Of a stretch of DNA of 51,296 bases, positions 8,989-18,615 are shown piece after piece. The stretch spans positions 1 through 51,296 of the forward strand of contig NZ_JTHP01000050.1 in assembly GCF_000943545.1 (NCBI RefSeq), given 5' to 3'. The notes beneath the pieces were generated by a model. It made no database searches. It was not told the DNA's origin and was given only the letters and a program-made list of their open reading frames with translations. A program made the position numbers and the translations under genes. Position 1 is the first letter of the stretch. Every line of letters begins with the position of its first letter. Source of the stretch: Paenibacillus terrae. GTDB lineage: Bacteria; Bacillota; Bacilli; Paenibacillales; Paenibacillaceae.

Positions 8989-9465
8989 TCAGGAAATATA
9001 TCTCATTTTAATGCGTTTTGAAGCTCTGTACAGTGTTGACTTCACAGAACCTTCACTCTTATTTAAAATTTCTGCCGTTTCTTTTATTGAGTATCCTTGG
9101 ACTAAACGCAATTCAAGTACAGTCCTTTGCTCGGCATTACTCACCATCAAAAGAATTCGATTGACTTCCTCTTGAATTTCAAAATCGAGCTTATCCCAGT
9201 GATAGGAGAGCAGTTCCCGACATGAAGTGTATCCCCCCATCCTTTTTCGTTTTCTTATTATATCTATAGCTAAATTTCTGGCAATTCTCAAAAGATAAAA
9301 TCGGATACGATCTTGGGGCAAGTCAGGAGAAGCTCTTATAAACCGAATAAAGCATTCATGCAACAAATCTTCGGCATCCTGTTTGTCATGCAATATTCTC
9401 AAAAGATAGCCCAAGAGTTCTGATTTACAAGATAAATATAGATCCTCCAGATCTTTAATATCCAT
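8989..9465 (-). CDS. ECF-type RNA polymerase sigma factor
   Basis: 158 residues, of normal ECF size. Region 2 contains the DAEDLLHECFIRF segment (about residues 30-42) for core binding and -10 melting. Region 4 (about 105-155) carries a helix-turn-helix of the form YSIKETAEILNKSEGSVKS. Such factors direct RNA polymerase to stress or envelope regulons and are usually held by a neighbouring anti-sigma factor. No anti-sigma gene is visible on either side: downstream is a non-coding repeat and upstream is a broken deacetylase gene. The ATG is preceded by AAAGGACAGG. Its regulon is unknown. Confidence 0.88.
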   Translation of the reverse strand: MDIKDLEDLYLSCKSELLGYLLRILHDKQDAEDLLHECFIRFIRASPDLPQDRIRFYLLRIARNLAIDIIRKRKRMGGYTSCRELLSYHWDKLDFEIQEEVNRILLMVSNAEQRTVLELRLVQGYSIKETAEILNKSEGSVKSTLYRASKRIKMRYIS

Positions 9466-9537
9466 ATTATTGCCTGTCCTTTCTGTTTCGATTGGTTACT
9501 GTGTTCTCTTGACGTAAATAAGCTAGGAATCTGTAAG

Positions 9538-9950
9538 TTACTTTATAGTCTTAAATTCATATCCCTGTTTTTTTAAATATGTTATGATTTCAGGCAAGGC
9601 TTTGGCTGTTTCTTCCTTCCCATAAGTGTCATGCATGAGTACCACTGCTTTTTCTCTAGTCCTAATGCTCTTTATGAATTCGCGTATTAATTCTTCGGCA
9701 TTCTTAGGCGCACCTTCCGTATCTTTAGGCAATACATTCCAGTCGACCTGATGATAATCTTTATCACGTAGAGCTTTGTCTAGCGCATCCATACCATTGG
9801 GGTCGTTTTTCTGCCATGTCATATGGCCGCCTGGCAATCGAATCACCCTTGTGGAAAAATCCTGTCCCAGGTTTAAGAAAATCTAAAATTTTAGGCGTTA
9901 CGGTTACTGATGGAAGGGCTGATGCCATCAAACGTTCCTAAAAAGATATA
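9538..9950 (-). pseudogene. Broken polysaccharide deacetylase (NodB-like) gene
   Basis: The 3' part encodes about 102 residues with RLPGG, the later VLMHDTYGKEET segment (normally LMHD) and a C-terminal ending typical of secreted polysaccharide or peptidoglycan N-deacetylases. Upstream, a different frame still encodes SVTVTPKILDFL, the normal segment just after the NodB TFDDG motif, and a third frame a damaged TFDG. The piece between (which should hold the zinc-binding His-x-x-x-His) is missing and the frames do not join. No signal peptide remains. The gene is therefore decayed by deletion and frameshift and should not give active enzyme. Confidence 0.8.
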
Positions 9951-9953
9951 AGT

Positions 9954-9988
9954 ACAGCCAGCCTTCTCAGGATGGAGAGACTGGCTGT
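9954..9988. terminator. Terminator-like hairpin after the MacAB-type operon
   Basis: ACAGCCAG pairs with CTGGCTGT, with CTTCTC/GAGAG inside. It lies 33 bases after the permease stop codon on the minus strand. The T-tract is weak. Confidence 0.55.
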
Positions 9989-10021
9989 TTCGCTTCATTT
10001 TGCTGCAAACTCCAATTGGAA

Positions 10022-11235
10022 TTATTCGTATCTCAATGCATCTATAGGCTTCAAGCTTGCTGCTTTATAAGCCGGATATACCCCAAATAGAATGCCTGTA
10101 CCCGCAGAGCTAAGAAACGAATATATGATAGGCGAGATCGTAAATTCAATGGTCATATGTGCAGTTGCCTCAAGTACTTTGGACGCTCCTATGCCTGTAA
10201 CAACCCCGATTGTACCTCCTAAGAGACCAAAGATGACTGCTTCAGACAGGAATTGAATCATTATGTCTCTCGGCTTGGCACCAATGGCTTTCCGAATACC
10301 GATTTCTCTTGTACGCTCTATAACCGAAACCATCATAATATTCATAATTCCGATTCCCCCTACCACGAGCGATATCGCGGCTACACCACCCAGCAAGCTG
10401 GTCATGATATTATCTACACCGGAAGCTGCACCTGCTGCCTCTGACAGACTCATAATTTGAAATTGATCCGGTTCCGAGGGTTTTAGCTGGTGCGTCACAC
10501 GCAAGCTTTCCAATATGTCTAAACGAGCCTGATCCATCAAAACTGGTGACTTGGCGGACACGTCCAATCCTGTAATGTTTTTCTCACCCAGACGGTTCAT
10601 CATGGTTGTAGCAGGGATGTAAATTTGTTCATTAGTATTATAGCTTAAGTTCGTAACTGGCTGAGTGTTCAATACTCCGATCACCTTGAAAGGAATCTGT
10701 TTAACTTGAAACGTTCGTCCCAATACATTTTGGGTATCTCCACCAAAAAGACGTTGAACCGCTTGGCTTTCAAGAATGGCGACATTCATGCGTTTATCCA
10801 TCTCATCGTTGGTAAATGTTCTGCCCTCGGCAAAGGAAAACTTTTTGACCCTATAGAATGAAGTGGAAGTCCCTACAATAGTAGCGTTATAGTTATATCG
10901 CCCCCACGCAGCTTTTGAATTGCTCGATATATTTGGCATCAATGCATCTATAGAATTCTTTTGTTCCAACGCCTCGACATCAGCCCAAGTAAACGATGGC
11001 GTGTTGTTAAAATCTATCTCACCATCGACCATTGTCATAGCTGGCGCAACCATCAATACGTTATTCCCTAATTTACTAATTTCCGCCTTTATGCGGGCTG
11101 TAGAGCCGTTTCCGATCGCCATAATGGCAATAACCGCTGCCACGCCGATAATAATACCGAGAATCGTTAAAAAGGAGCGCAGCTTATTGGTCTTAAACTG
11201 TTAATTGATACACGGATCGTTTCCATCAAATTCAT
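10022..11235 (-). pseudogene. MacB-type ABC transporter permease with a single-base frameshift
   Basis: The start ATG at 11233-11235 overlaps the stop of the ATPase gene in an ATGA junction, giving MNLMETIRVSINSLR. The frame then breaks near 11190. After adding one base, the sequence continues NKLRSFLTILGIIIGVAAVIA, the conserved first transmembrane segment of MacB-like permeases, and stays open to 10022. The full length would be 404 residues: TM1, a MacB core domain exposed outside (about 60-265), then FtsX TM2-4 with GGIGIMNIMMVSV and TREIGIRKAIGA. Without correction only an internal start (ATG at 11143) is available, which loses most of TM1. This could be a true mutation or a sequencing error. 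The partners are the ATPase and adaptor upstream. Confidence 0.8.
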
Positions 11236-11969
11236 AGGCTCGCCATCCTTGATGAAATTCTTCTATTGGTAATGCTTTCATCCCGCTCAATATCCCCATC
11301 CCGAAAGCTGATCAACCGCTTGGCATATTCAGCAATTTCCAGCTCATGAGTAACCAAGACAATGGTTTTCCCCTGCTTATTCAAACCTTGGAACAGCTCC
11401 ATAATCTCGACGCTCGTCTTCGTATCCAATGCCCCCGTAGGCTCATCCGCAAGCAGAATAACAGGATTATTCACCAACGCACGCGCAATAGAGACACGTT
11501 GCTGCTGACCGCCAGAAAGCTCGTTAGGTTTGTTGTACATCCGTTCTGCAAGGCCTACACTTCGAAGCGCCTCCACGGCTCGTTCCCGGCGTTCCTTGGC
11601 AGGTATACCTGCATACATCATAGGTAGCTCTACATTTGCTAATGCTGTAGTTCGGGGAAGTAGATAGAATTTTTGAAACACAAAACCCAGTTTCTGATTT
11701 CGAATCTCGGAAAGCTCGTTCTCACGAGCATCCAATATGGAATACCCATCCAGATAATACTTCCCGGTATCAGGATGATCGAGGCAACCAATGACATTCA
11801 TCATGGTGGACTTACCCGAACCAGAGGGGCCCATTATGGCAACAAACTCACCTTCGCTAATAGATAAATTCACACCACGTAGAGCCTGAATCTCCTGACC
11901 GCCTACCTCATATATTTTTTTTAATGCTTTAATTTCAATAACGTTTTTATTCAATTGAACTTCGTTCAT
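11232..11969 (-). CDS. MacB/LolD-type ABC transporter ATP-binding protein
   Basis: 245 residues with Walker A GPSGSGKST at 47-55, the Q-loop, signature LSGGQQQR, Walker B VILLADEPTG, and the switch His in VTHELE. The sequence places it in the MacB/LolD group that powers export of peptides, lipids or drugs through a mechanotransmission permease. The ATG overlaps the stop of the adaptor gene (ATGA at 11966-11969) and its own stop overlaps the permease start, so the three proteins are translationally coupled and should form one complex. Confidence 0.95.
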   Translation of the reverse strand: MNEVQLNKNVIEIKALKKIYEVGGQEIQALRGVNLSISEGEFVAIMGPSGSGKSTMMNVIGCLDHPDTGKYYLDGYSILDARENELSEIRNQKLGFVFQKFYLLPRTTALANVELPMMYAGIPAKERRERAVEALRSVGLAERMYNKPNELSGGQQQRVSIARALVNNPVILLADEPTGALDTKTSVEIMELFQGLNKQGKTIVLVTHELEIAEYAKRLISFRDGDIERDESITNRRISSRMASL

Positions 11970-13420
11970 TGTGCCTGACCCTCTTGACTGCCATTCGAAC
12001 CAGCACCACCACCCTGAGGCGGAATAACAATGGTCTCGCCTTCCTTGACACCGGACTTGATTTCGGCCTGATCCGCTGTATAAACACCCAGCTTCACTGG
12101 TCTGAATTCATAATCTGCAGGGTTAGCCGGGTTCTTTGCTACATATACTCCGTCCACTCCACCTTCGGATCTCAATGCAAACAATGGAACAGACAGCGCA
12201 TCTTTACGTTCAGCCAAGAGGAGTGACACATCCATGTTCATCCCCGGTTGAAGTCTTATCTTTTGACTTTCCAAAGACAATTCGATTTTGTATGTAGTCA
12301 CATTGGATTCGGTAACCGGCTCTGGAGAAACAAAGAGGACTTCGCCTTTAAATTGTTTGTCCGGGAAAGAATTCGTGTGCAACGTAGCCTGGAGCCCAGT
12401 TCTCATTTTAGCAATGTCACTTTCGTTAACCTTGGTACTAACCTTCATAACGCCTGTATTGGAGTTGTTCATAACAATGAAAGGTGCTGTAGGACTGGTA
12501 CCCACATCGCCGTTGACCTTCAAAACAATTCCATCCCACGGCGCCGTAACCTGTAATTTGTTCAGGACACTTTTCTTCTGCTCCAATTCCGTTTCAGCCT
12601 GTTGTAAAGAAGCCTGTGCGGATTGGATGTTGGAGGCATCAGGCGGGGACTGTGCTGCCTTTAATTGTATTAAAGCTGTTTTATAGCCCATTTCCGCGTC
12701 CTCAATCGCCTGATTTTGTTTGACCTGTACCTTTTTATATTGCAGCTCAGCATTACTTATATCCAATTTTGCCTTATCCAAGTTTTGCTTGGCCGTCGCG
12801 AGGTCACTTTCTGCAGCCGCATCATTCTGAACCAGATAAGCCTGGTCATCATAATCCTTTTGTGCTTTATCCAAAGTCACCTTGGCTGCCTCTTTTTGTG
12901 CAGTGGTTTCCTCTAATTCTATCCCGTCCTTGGCTGTTTTTATCGCCATCTGTGCCTTTAAGACATTTGCCTTCTGGAGCTCAATATCACTGGGCTTCGG
13001 TCCACGCTTGGCTTCCTCCAGCTTGGCTCGGGCAATCGCTACATTGGATTCGGCATTTTTAATTTGTAACCTGGAATCGGAATCATCCAAACGAGCCAGT
13101 ACCTGACCCGCCTTGACACTATCTCCTGCTTTGACATTGACAGCAATGAGCTTGGCACCCTCGACATTTGTAAAATTAATATTCACTTCCTTAGAAGCCT
13201 GGACGGTTCCAGTTACTTTAAGCGATTCGGTCATGTTTGTTTTCTGTACCTGTACGATCTGGTTTGCAGGACCCGCCACGGGCTTTTCCTTACTCCTATT
13301 CATATAAACAGTACCGCTAATCCCCACTATAATGATCAGGACAAGGATGCCTACGATTCTTTTCAGCCTTCTTCTCTTTCTTACTACCTGCAATGCATCT
13401 TTCTTTTCTGTGTCCGACAA
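11966..13420 (-). CDS. MacA/HlyD-type efflux adaptor protein
   Basis: 484 residues. One transmembrane segment near 19-37 anchors the protein. A lipoyl-like half (about 75-110), a long alpha-helical coiled coil (about 115-290, rich in Ala, Lys and Gln), a second lipoyl half with TAPWDGIVLKVNGDVG, and a beta-barrel region follow in the MacA order. The C-terminus is Gly/Ser/Gln-rich. The start is TTG at 13420, supported by AAGGGGA 8 bases upstream. The adaptor links the ABC permease to an outer partner, and here that partner would be the TolC-like product encoded just upstream. Confidence 0.93.
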   Translation of the reverse strand: MSDTEKKDALQVVRKRRRLKRIVGILVLIIIVGISGTVYMNRSKEKPVAGPANQIVQVQKTNMTESLKVTGTVQASKEVNINFTNVEGAKLIAVNVKAGDSVKAGQVLARLDDSDSRLQIKNAESNVAIARAKLEEAKRGPKPSDIELQKANVLKAQMAIKTAKDGIELEETTAQKEAAKVTLDKAQKDYDDQAYLVQNDAAAESDLATAKQNLDKAKLDISNAELQYKKVQVKQNQAIEDAEMGYKTALIQLKAAQSPPDASNIQSAQASLQQAETELEQKKSVLNKLQVTAPWDGIVLKVNGDVGTSPTAPFIVMNNSNTGVMKVSTKVNESDIAKMRTGLQATLHTNSFPDKQFKGEVLFVSPEPVTESNVTTYKIELSLESQKIRLQPGMNMDVSLLLAERKDALSVPLFALRSEGGVDGVYVAKNPANPADYEFRPVKLGVYTADQAEIKSGVKEGETIVIPPQGGGAGSNGSQEGQAQ

Positions 13421-13455
13421 TGTTATATCCCCTTAAAATGTATTTTTTCTAAAAC

Positions 13456-14559
13456 CTATACGCTCCACGGTTTGTTTAAAGCATGTTGCAGCATTGTCAT
13501 TTGAACAATTAGTTCATCCTTATTCCGTTCAATTTGCTTCACTTTTAACTGATTAGTGGCTACCTCCGTACCTGTAGCAAATCCTCGTTCCTTTTTTTTA
13601 CGAGATATATCTAATACTTTATTAGCGTTCTGTAGATTACTTTGCATTTGTTCGTATTGTTCATAACTCTGCTGTAAGTTAAAGTACATATTCTTCAGTG
13701 TTTCTGCTAATTGATCCTTGGTATTTTCCAATCCGCCTTCCGCTGAGTCTACATCAATCTGTTTAATTTCATAATCGTCAGTTCCCGAGTTCCACGTGTA
13801 ATATTTAATTTCCATTTTCGCCAGCTTGACAGCCTCCTCCTGCCTCCATACCGAAGGACTCGCCGAGATTGCACGCGTCACAAGCGTATCTAAATTCGTG
13901 TTATCCATCTTCCGGTAAACAGGTCGATCAACCAGTTCATACACCGTACCTTGAGGTTGCCCCATTTGCGTATTTAGTGAATCCATCGCTTTTCGCAGCG
14001 CAGCTTTTGCTATCTCTACATTCTTTTGTGCTTCTAGTCGAGTCTGAATAATGGTGCTTTGATCACCTGGAGAAATTTTCCCACGTTTGGCTTTCGCCTC
14101 AGCAGCTTTTTCTTCCAATAACGCAAGCGAAAGTGCATCCTCACTGCTCTTCACTTTGTTATCAGCCAGAAGTACATCATAATAGTTTTTCATTGTAGTG
14201 TAGTCTGTCTGATCTTGAGCAAGTTCGATTTGCTTCTTGGATTCCAGATAAGAAACCGTCGATGAGGCATACCCCTTCCAGGCTGAACTACTAGCCGCGT
14301 CCTCTTCACCGTTGCCTGCACCTGCTGGAATGAAATCCAGATTCTTACCTGCATTTTTTAGGTTAATCCGGTTACGATCTATCGTTTGCTGGGCCTCCTT
14401 CAAGCTAAAGCTATTAGATCGTGCCCATTGCTGTGCTAGACTCAGTGTTATTTTCACACTTGCATTGGAAACCTGCTGCTGCTCTGCATGAACAAAGGAC
14501 TCTGAAAAAGAACTGGCTGATAAGGCCAACAACAATAAAATGAACATATGTTTTTTCAT
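13456..14559 (-). CDS. TolC-family (outer membrane efflux protein-like) secreted protein
   Basis: 367 residues with a signal peptide (about 1-25) and two long helical repeats (about 130-215 and 285-360) rich in Ala, Gln, Glu and Lys, as in the OEP helices of TolC. Motifs such as NPKAKRGKISPGD-like turn residues near 160 and RGFATGTEVATNQLKVKQ near 330 recur in TolC-family repeats. Family members in Gram-negative cells form outer-membrane channels; in a Gram-positive cell the role is unclear, perhaps an adaptor-bound periplasm-like or wall duct. It is shorter than typical TolC (about 430-490). The gene leads the operon, with GAGGGGGG before its ATG and 35 bases to the adaptor gene. Confidence 0.8.
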   Translation of the reverse strand: MKKHMFILLLLALSASSFSESFVHAEQQQVSNASVKITLSLAQQWARSNSFSLKEAQQTIDRNRINLKNAGKNLDFIPAGAGNGEEDAASSSAWKGYASSTVSYLESKKQIELAQDQTDYTTMKNYYDVLLADNKVKSSEDALSLALLEEKAAEAKAKRGKISPGDQSTIIQTRLEAQKNVEIAKAALRKAMDSLNTQMGQPQGTVYELVDRPVYRKMDNTNLDTLVTRAISASPSVWRQEEAVKLAKMEIKYYTWNSGTDDYEIKQIDVDSAEGGLENTKDQLAETLKNMYFNLQQSYEQYEQMQSNLQNANKVLDISRKKKERGFATGTEVATNQLKVKQIERNKDELIVQMTMLQHALNKPWSV

Positions 14560-14769
14560 AGAACCCCCCTCTTTCTAAGTTTCATTAAGTTTAATAAATA
14601 CGTTGTTATATGAATTTCTATTCTTCCTCTACACTACAATTTCTTTGTATTGACTCCCCATCAAGGATATCGTGAATTGAGAACTGCATCGTCTATAATC
14701 CGTGGAGATTTCAGAAGGGAGGTATAATCCTGTCCTCCTGCTATACTTTCACACACGGCTTATCGCTCT

Positions 14770-16782
14770 TTACAGCATCTTTAAATCCAATTGACGAAGG
14801 TACAGGAAACGTACAATAAGAAAGGAAAAGAATTGGATTGCCCAAAAGCAAAGCATAATCTGAATAAGCGTAAGATGAAAGGGTACTACAAATGTTCCAG
14901 ATGGTTCTGACACAACTAAACAAAGCACTATTCCTACGGATGATACAACTAATGGCAGAAGAAATAGGAATGCAATTTGTCTGGATGCAGCTCGTCTCAT
15001 TTCCCTTGAGCTAAGTCCGATTTTCGATAAAGCTCGGTATATTTCCTCATCCCGTTGAAGATCTACATACAATCTGAAATACAGCAGGCTTACAGTGCTT
15101 GCCAACATAATAATGGCGATAAATCCGCCAATAAATTCACTAATATTCAGATCCATCTCCGATGTCAAATAATCCACTGCTCTAGAGTTAAGCACCCCTT
15201 TATTCACCTTGTTGGCCAACACGGAATACAACCATATCTCCTGTTGAGTTTCAGAAGTTTCTAATGAAAGTTGACCATTCTTCCATTTTGGCACAAAATA
15301 ATAAACAGATTTGTATGCCAATGGAACATTGAAGTACCGTTGTTCAACTAAATGGTCGTAAGTTCGATCTGAAACAACAAGTAACCTTCCTAGTTCAGAG
15401 ATGATGTTTTCAACAAACTTTATGCTATGGTCTATCTTCTGAGTATCCATAATCTGAATATTCATAATCTGAGATTTCCCTTGATTGTAAGTTAGCTTTT
15501 CTTCAAAAAAGGTTTTCTGTTCTTCTAATGACATTCCGTTTGAATCAAAAATGAAAAAGCCTTGATGATCCCGAAGTGCAGCTGCCTGTTTTAGTTCCTT
15601 AAACCTGGAAGTAAGAGCTTCATAGTTGGATTGTTTCATCACAGGTGCGAGCTGTTCACGAAAGGGAAAGATCAGTATTTCACTTTTCGAATAATCCACC
15701 CCAGCCGTATAAAGATTTTGGTCAATCTCTTTTTCAAGCTCTATAGAACTTACAACATCAGAAGAAAGTGCAAATGAATAAGATTGCTCCCTAAGAAATC
15801 TTTTTTGCTGCTGCATGGAGTCAAAAGTTGACGCTGCTCCTACACAGGAAATGATAGCAATTAAGGTAATCAATGAAAACAGCCCGGTATTATTCCTAAT
15901 TTTGTATGTGATTTCAGATAACCATAACAAGCGTATTCCGCTCCAAGACCATTTCCTGTTAGCTCTAAGCAATTGAATGAATAGTACACATAATTGAGTA
16001 TAAAATAAGTAAGTACCAATAAATCCCATTACAATTGTGTATTTAAATGTGTCTCCAACCAAATAGTGCAATATATAAAAGGAAAGAGTCCCTAAACGAT
16101 ACGGTGCCAGATAAATGTATGGTGGAAAATCAAGCTTCATTAAATATACAGCCGCTCCTATTAACGCTATTGCAAGAAAGGACAGGCTCCATGAAGCTTT
16201 TAATTCCTTTTTGATCTGTGGAACCTTGCTAAAAAGCTGCTGTAATTTAAAATGGCGTATGAAGAAAACAGACACAAGTGAGATCAATATAAACAAAAAT
16301 ATAAAGCCAATCCCTGTGAAAGCCAGTGCTTTCCAAGGAAAATAAAATGTTAAATACATTCCTATGACATTGGAGCCCAAAAGCAGAAAGAATTTCGCTG
16401 AAACAAATCCTCCGATAATCCCGGTAACCAATGATAAAAAGCCTATAATTAGATTTTCATATGCGACCAAAAAATAAATTTGTCTGTGATGTGTCCCTAA
16501 AATGGTCAGTATACCCAATTCTTTCTTACGTGCAGCAACAAAGATATGGTTTGTGTATAATACGAAAAAAAAGGAAAATACAAAAATCAACAGATCAGCA
16601 ACTTGTAATCCTTTTTTTACATTAACTGCTGTGATTGCATTTGAGACATCCGGGTGAAAAATAAATATCGCATATACGAAAAAAATCGAAATCATCAATG
16701 AGCTGCTTAAATAATAAGGTACATAAGCACGTACATTGCGTTTGAGATTATTCCATGCTAACAGACGAAAGCTCATGTGCAT
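14770..16782 (-). CDS. BceB-type FtsX-like ABC permease
   Basis: 670 residues with the Bce/BceB plan: ten predicted transmembrane segments and one large extracellular domain between TM7 and TM8 (about residues 320-530), which in the family recognises cell-wall-active peptides such as bacitracin and works with the sensor kinase. The N-terminal FRLLAWNNLKRN is typical. The gene overlaps the 3' end of the ATPase gene by 35 bases. Two ATGs (16782 and 16776) fit; the first is 5 bases from GGGGGAAG and the second 11 bases, so either could be used. The substrate peptide is not predictable. Confidence 0.92.
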   Translation of the reverse strand: MHMSFRLLAWNNLKRNVRAYVPYYLSSSLMISIFFVYAIFIFHPDVSNAITAVNVKKGLQVADLLIFVFSFFFVLYTNHIFVAARKKELGILTILGTHHRQIYFLVAYENLIIGFLSLVTGIIGGFVSAKFFLLLGSNVIGMYLTFYFPWKALAFTGIGFIFLFILISLVSVFFIRHFKLQQLFSKVPQIKKELKASWSLSFLAIALIGAAVYLMKLDFPPYIYLAPYRLGTLSFYILHYLVGDTFKYTIVMGFIGTYLFYTQLCVLFIQLLRANRKWSWSGIRLLWLSEITYKIRNNTGLFSLITLIAIISCVGAASTFDSMQQQKRFLREQSYSFALSSDVVSSIELEKEIDQNLYTAGVDYSKSEILIFPFREQLAPVMKQSNYEALTSRFKELKQAAALRDHQGFFIFDSNGMSLEEQKTFFEEKLTYNQGKSQIMNIQIMDTQKIDHSIKFVENIISELGRLLVVSDRTYDHLVEQRYFNVPLAYKSVYYFVPKWKNGQLSLETSETQQEIWLYSVLANKVNKGVLNSRAVDYLTSEMDLNISEFIGGFIAIIMLASTVSLLYFRLYVDLQRDEEIYRALSKIGLSSREMRRAASRQIAFLFLLPLVVSSVGIVLCLVVSEPSGTFVVPFHLTLIQIMLCFWAIQFFSFLIVRFLYLRQLDLKML

Positions 16783-17527
16783 GTCTACTTCCCCCCAAAA
16801 AGGAGAGCATATCTATGATTTCCTGAAAAAATATTTGCTGACTATGACTACGGTGGATTTCATTATATAACTCACCATCTTTTATAAAAATTACCCGATC
16901 ACAATAACTGGCTTCCATTGCACCGTGTGTTACCAGCACGATTGTGGAATAATCTACACGGTGGATAAGTCCCAGCATTTCCATCACAACACGTGAAGAC
17001 TTGGAATCAAGATTTCCAGTGGGTTCATCTGCGAGCAGGAGTGAAGGAGAGTGAATAATAGCCCTACCAATAGCTGCCCGTTGCTTTTGTCCCCCTGACA
17101 CCTCATAAGGCCGTTTATCCAAAATATCAAAAATATCCAGTTTCTTCGCTACCTCTTCCAGTTTGTGCTCCATTTCCTTTAATCCTTTTTTATTCAGCAT
17201 CAGAGGAAACAGTATGTTCTCTCCCAAAGTGAGGGTTTCCAGCAAATTATAGTCCTGAAATACAAGCCCCAATTCTTTACGGCGAAATAAAGCCAGCTTA
17301 TCCTTCTTGAGCAGATGTGGATTTTCCCCTTTAATGCAAACCTCGCCAGAAGTCGGCATATCAATGGTCGAAATCATGTTTAATAATGTAGTCTTCCCAC
17401 TACCAGACGGCCCCATAATACCAACAAACTCGCCTTGTTTGATTGTTAAATGGATGTTGTTAAGGGCTCGGTAGGGAACCTTGCCATAGTATATTTTGGT
17501 GACTTGATCCATTCTTACAATCTCCAT
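16748..17527 (-). CDS. BceA-type ABC transporter ATP-binding protein
   Basis: 259 residues with Walker A GPSGSGKTT at 39-47, signature VSGGQKQR, Walker B LLLADEPTGNLD and a switch His in VTHGAME. With BceB it forms a transporter that frees peptide-bound cell-wall lipid targets and also tells the BceS kinase about its workload. It has its own ribosome binding site (AAAGGAATG) and follows a terminator-like hairpin downstream of the kinase gene, so a separate inducible promoter in 17528-17600 is expected, as in other Bce modules. Confidence 0.93.
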   Translation of the reverse strand: MEIVRMDQVTKIYYGKVPYRALNNIHLTIKQGEFVGIMGPSGSGKTTLLNMISTIDMPTSGEVCIKGENPHLLKKDKLALFRRKELGLVFQDYNLLETLTLGENILFPLMLNKKGLKEMEHKLEEVAKKLDIFDILDKRPYEVSGGQKQRAAIGRAIIHSPSLLLADEPTGNLDSKSSRVVMEMLGLIHRVDYSTIVLVTHGAMEASYCDRVIFIKDGELYNEIHRSHSQQIFFQEIIDMLSFLGGSRHAHELSSVSME

Positions 17528-17600
17528 CGTTCATTCCTTTCTTTTTCCTATGTCATGATCATAATCCATCCAGACGGGTGAAGCGACAGATTAACATTAC

Positions 17601-17627
17601 AAAAACCTTAAATGTGTTGTAAGGTTT
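17601..17627 (-). terminator. Terminator between the sensor-kinase and transporter genes
   Basis: On the minus strand AAACCTT (17627-17621) pairs with AAGGTTTTT (17609-17601). It would end the regulator-kinase transcript and let the transporter pair be induced separately. Confidence 0.65.
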
Positions 17628-17628
17628 C

Positions 17629-18615
17629 TCATTTGCCAATTGAAAACAGGATTTGAACCGTCGTCCCTTCACCAACCGTCGATTTCAGTTGAATGCCATG
17701 ATCCAGTCTTTTGCAGATTTCAGACACCAAATAGAGTCCCATCCCGGTTGATTCACGGTACTTCCGCCCATTTTCACCTGTGTAATAAGCCTCAAATACC
17801 CGTTCTATGTCTTTTTTAGGGATACCAATCCCCTCATCCTGTACTTCCAACACAATGACATGCTCTCTTACGTCAGACATCAGCTTCAGACTGCGGGCAT
17901 GACCTGAAGAGTACTTCACCGCATTGGTCACCAATTGGTTAATTATGAATCTTAGCCACTTGGCATCGGTAATCACACTCAACTGCTCGTCCACTTCATT
18001 GGAAGGATAAATTTCGTTGCGAATCAATAACCTTTTGTTATCATAAATCACATCACTAACCAGTTTTCGTAATACAACAGGCTCGACATGAAAGTCAGGT
18101 TCAAAGGATTCCAATCGTGACATATACAAAATCATGTCCAGTCCTTTTCCCATTCGATCAATCTCATCGTGAATCTGATCCGATTCGGGATCTATTTTTC
18201 CTTTGAGGATTAAATGAATAACAGAAAGGGGCGTTTTCATCTGGTGAACCCACTGATTGATAAACGTAATATGATCGCGCTGCTGATGCTCTAACTGATG
18301 AATTCGGGACTGATACAATCGATAATATTGTAAAAGCAAATGTTGTAAAGAAGCGGCTAACGGATTAAGTACCTTCATCTGAATAAGCTCATCTAAATCT
18401 TTAATGTTTGCAGTGGATAATATGCGATATAAACCAGAATACATGACGTACCGGAACAGCAAATAGACCAGCAATAGGATGAACCCAAAAAAGACCGAAT
18501 ACAGGGCCGTCGACAAGTTACGATAACCATCCATCCAATAAATACTTAACACAAGAACAAGTTGGATGATATTAAAAATGACCAGTGAAAAATGGTCACG
18601 CCAAAACAGCTTCAC
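17629..18615 (-). CDS. BceS-type intramembrane-sensing histidine kinase
   Basis: 328 residues. Two transmembrane segments (about 11-28 and 37-56) are joined by a loop of only about 8 residues, so there is no outside sensor domain: this is the intramembrane-sensing kinase form that relies on the transporter. The phosphorylated His is H124 in QWVHQMKTPLS. The ATPase part has INQLVTNAVKYSS (N box) and DEGIGIP and GMGLYLV (G boxes). The start is GTG at 18615, overlapping the regulator's stop in a GTGA junction, so the two are translationally coupled. It is expected to phosphorylate the response regulator encoded just upstream. Confidence 0.93.
   Translation of the reverse strand: MKLFWRDHFSLVIFNIIQLVLVLSIYWMDGYRNLSTALYSVFFGFILLLVYLLFRYVMYSGLYRILSTANIKDLDELIQMKVLNPLAASLQHLLLQYYRLYQSRIHQLEHQQRDHITFINQWVHQMKTPLSVIHLILKGKIDPESDQIHDEIDRMGKGLDMILYMSRLESFEPDFHVEPVVLRKLVSDVIYDNKRLLIRNEIYPSNEVDEQLSVITDAKWLRFIINQLVTNAVKYSSGHARSLKLMSDVREHVIVLEVQDEGIGIPKKDIERVFEAYYTGENGRKYRESTGMGLYLVSEICKRLDHGIQLKSTVGEGTTVQILFSIGK

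Noticed and set aside
14660..14685. A third copy of the dispersed repeat
   Set aside because: Only about ten bases (TCGTGAATTG) match 8870-8879; the hairpin and left flank are absent, so chance is likely.
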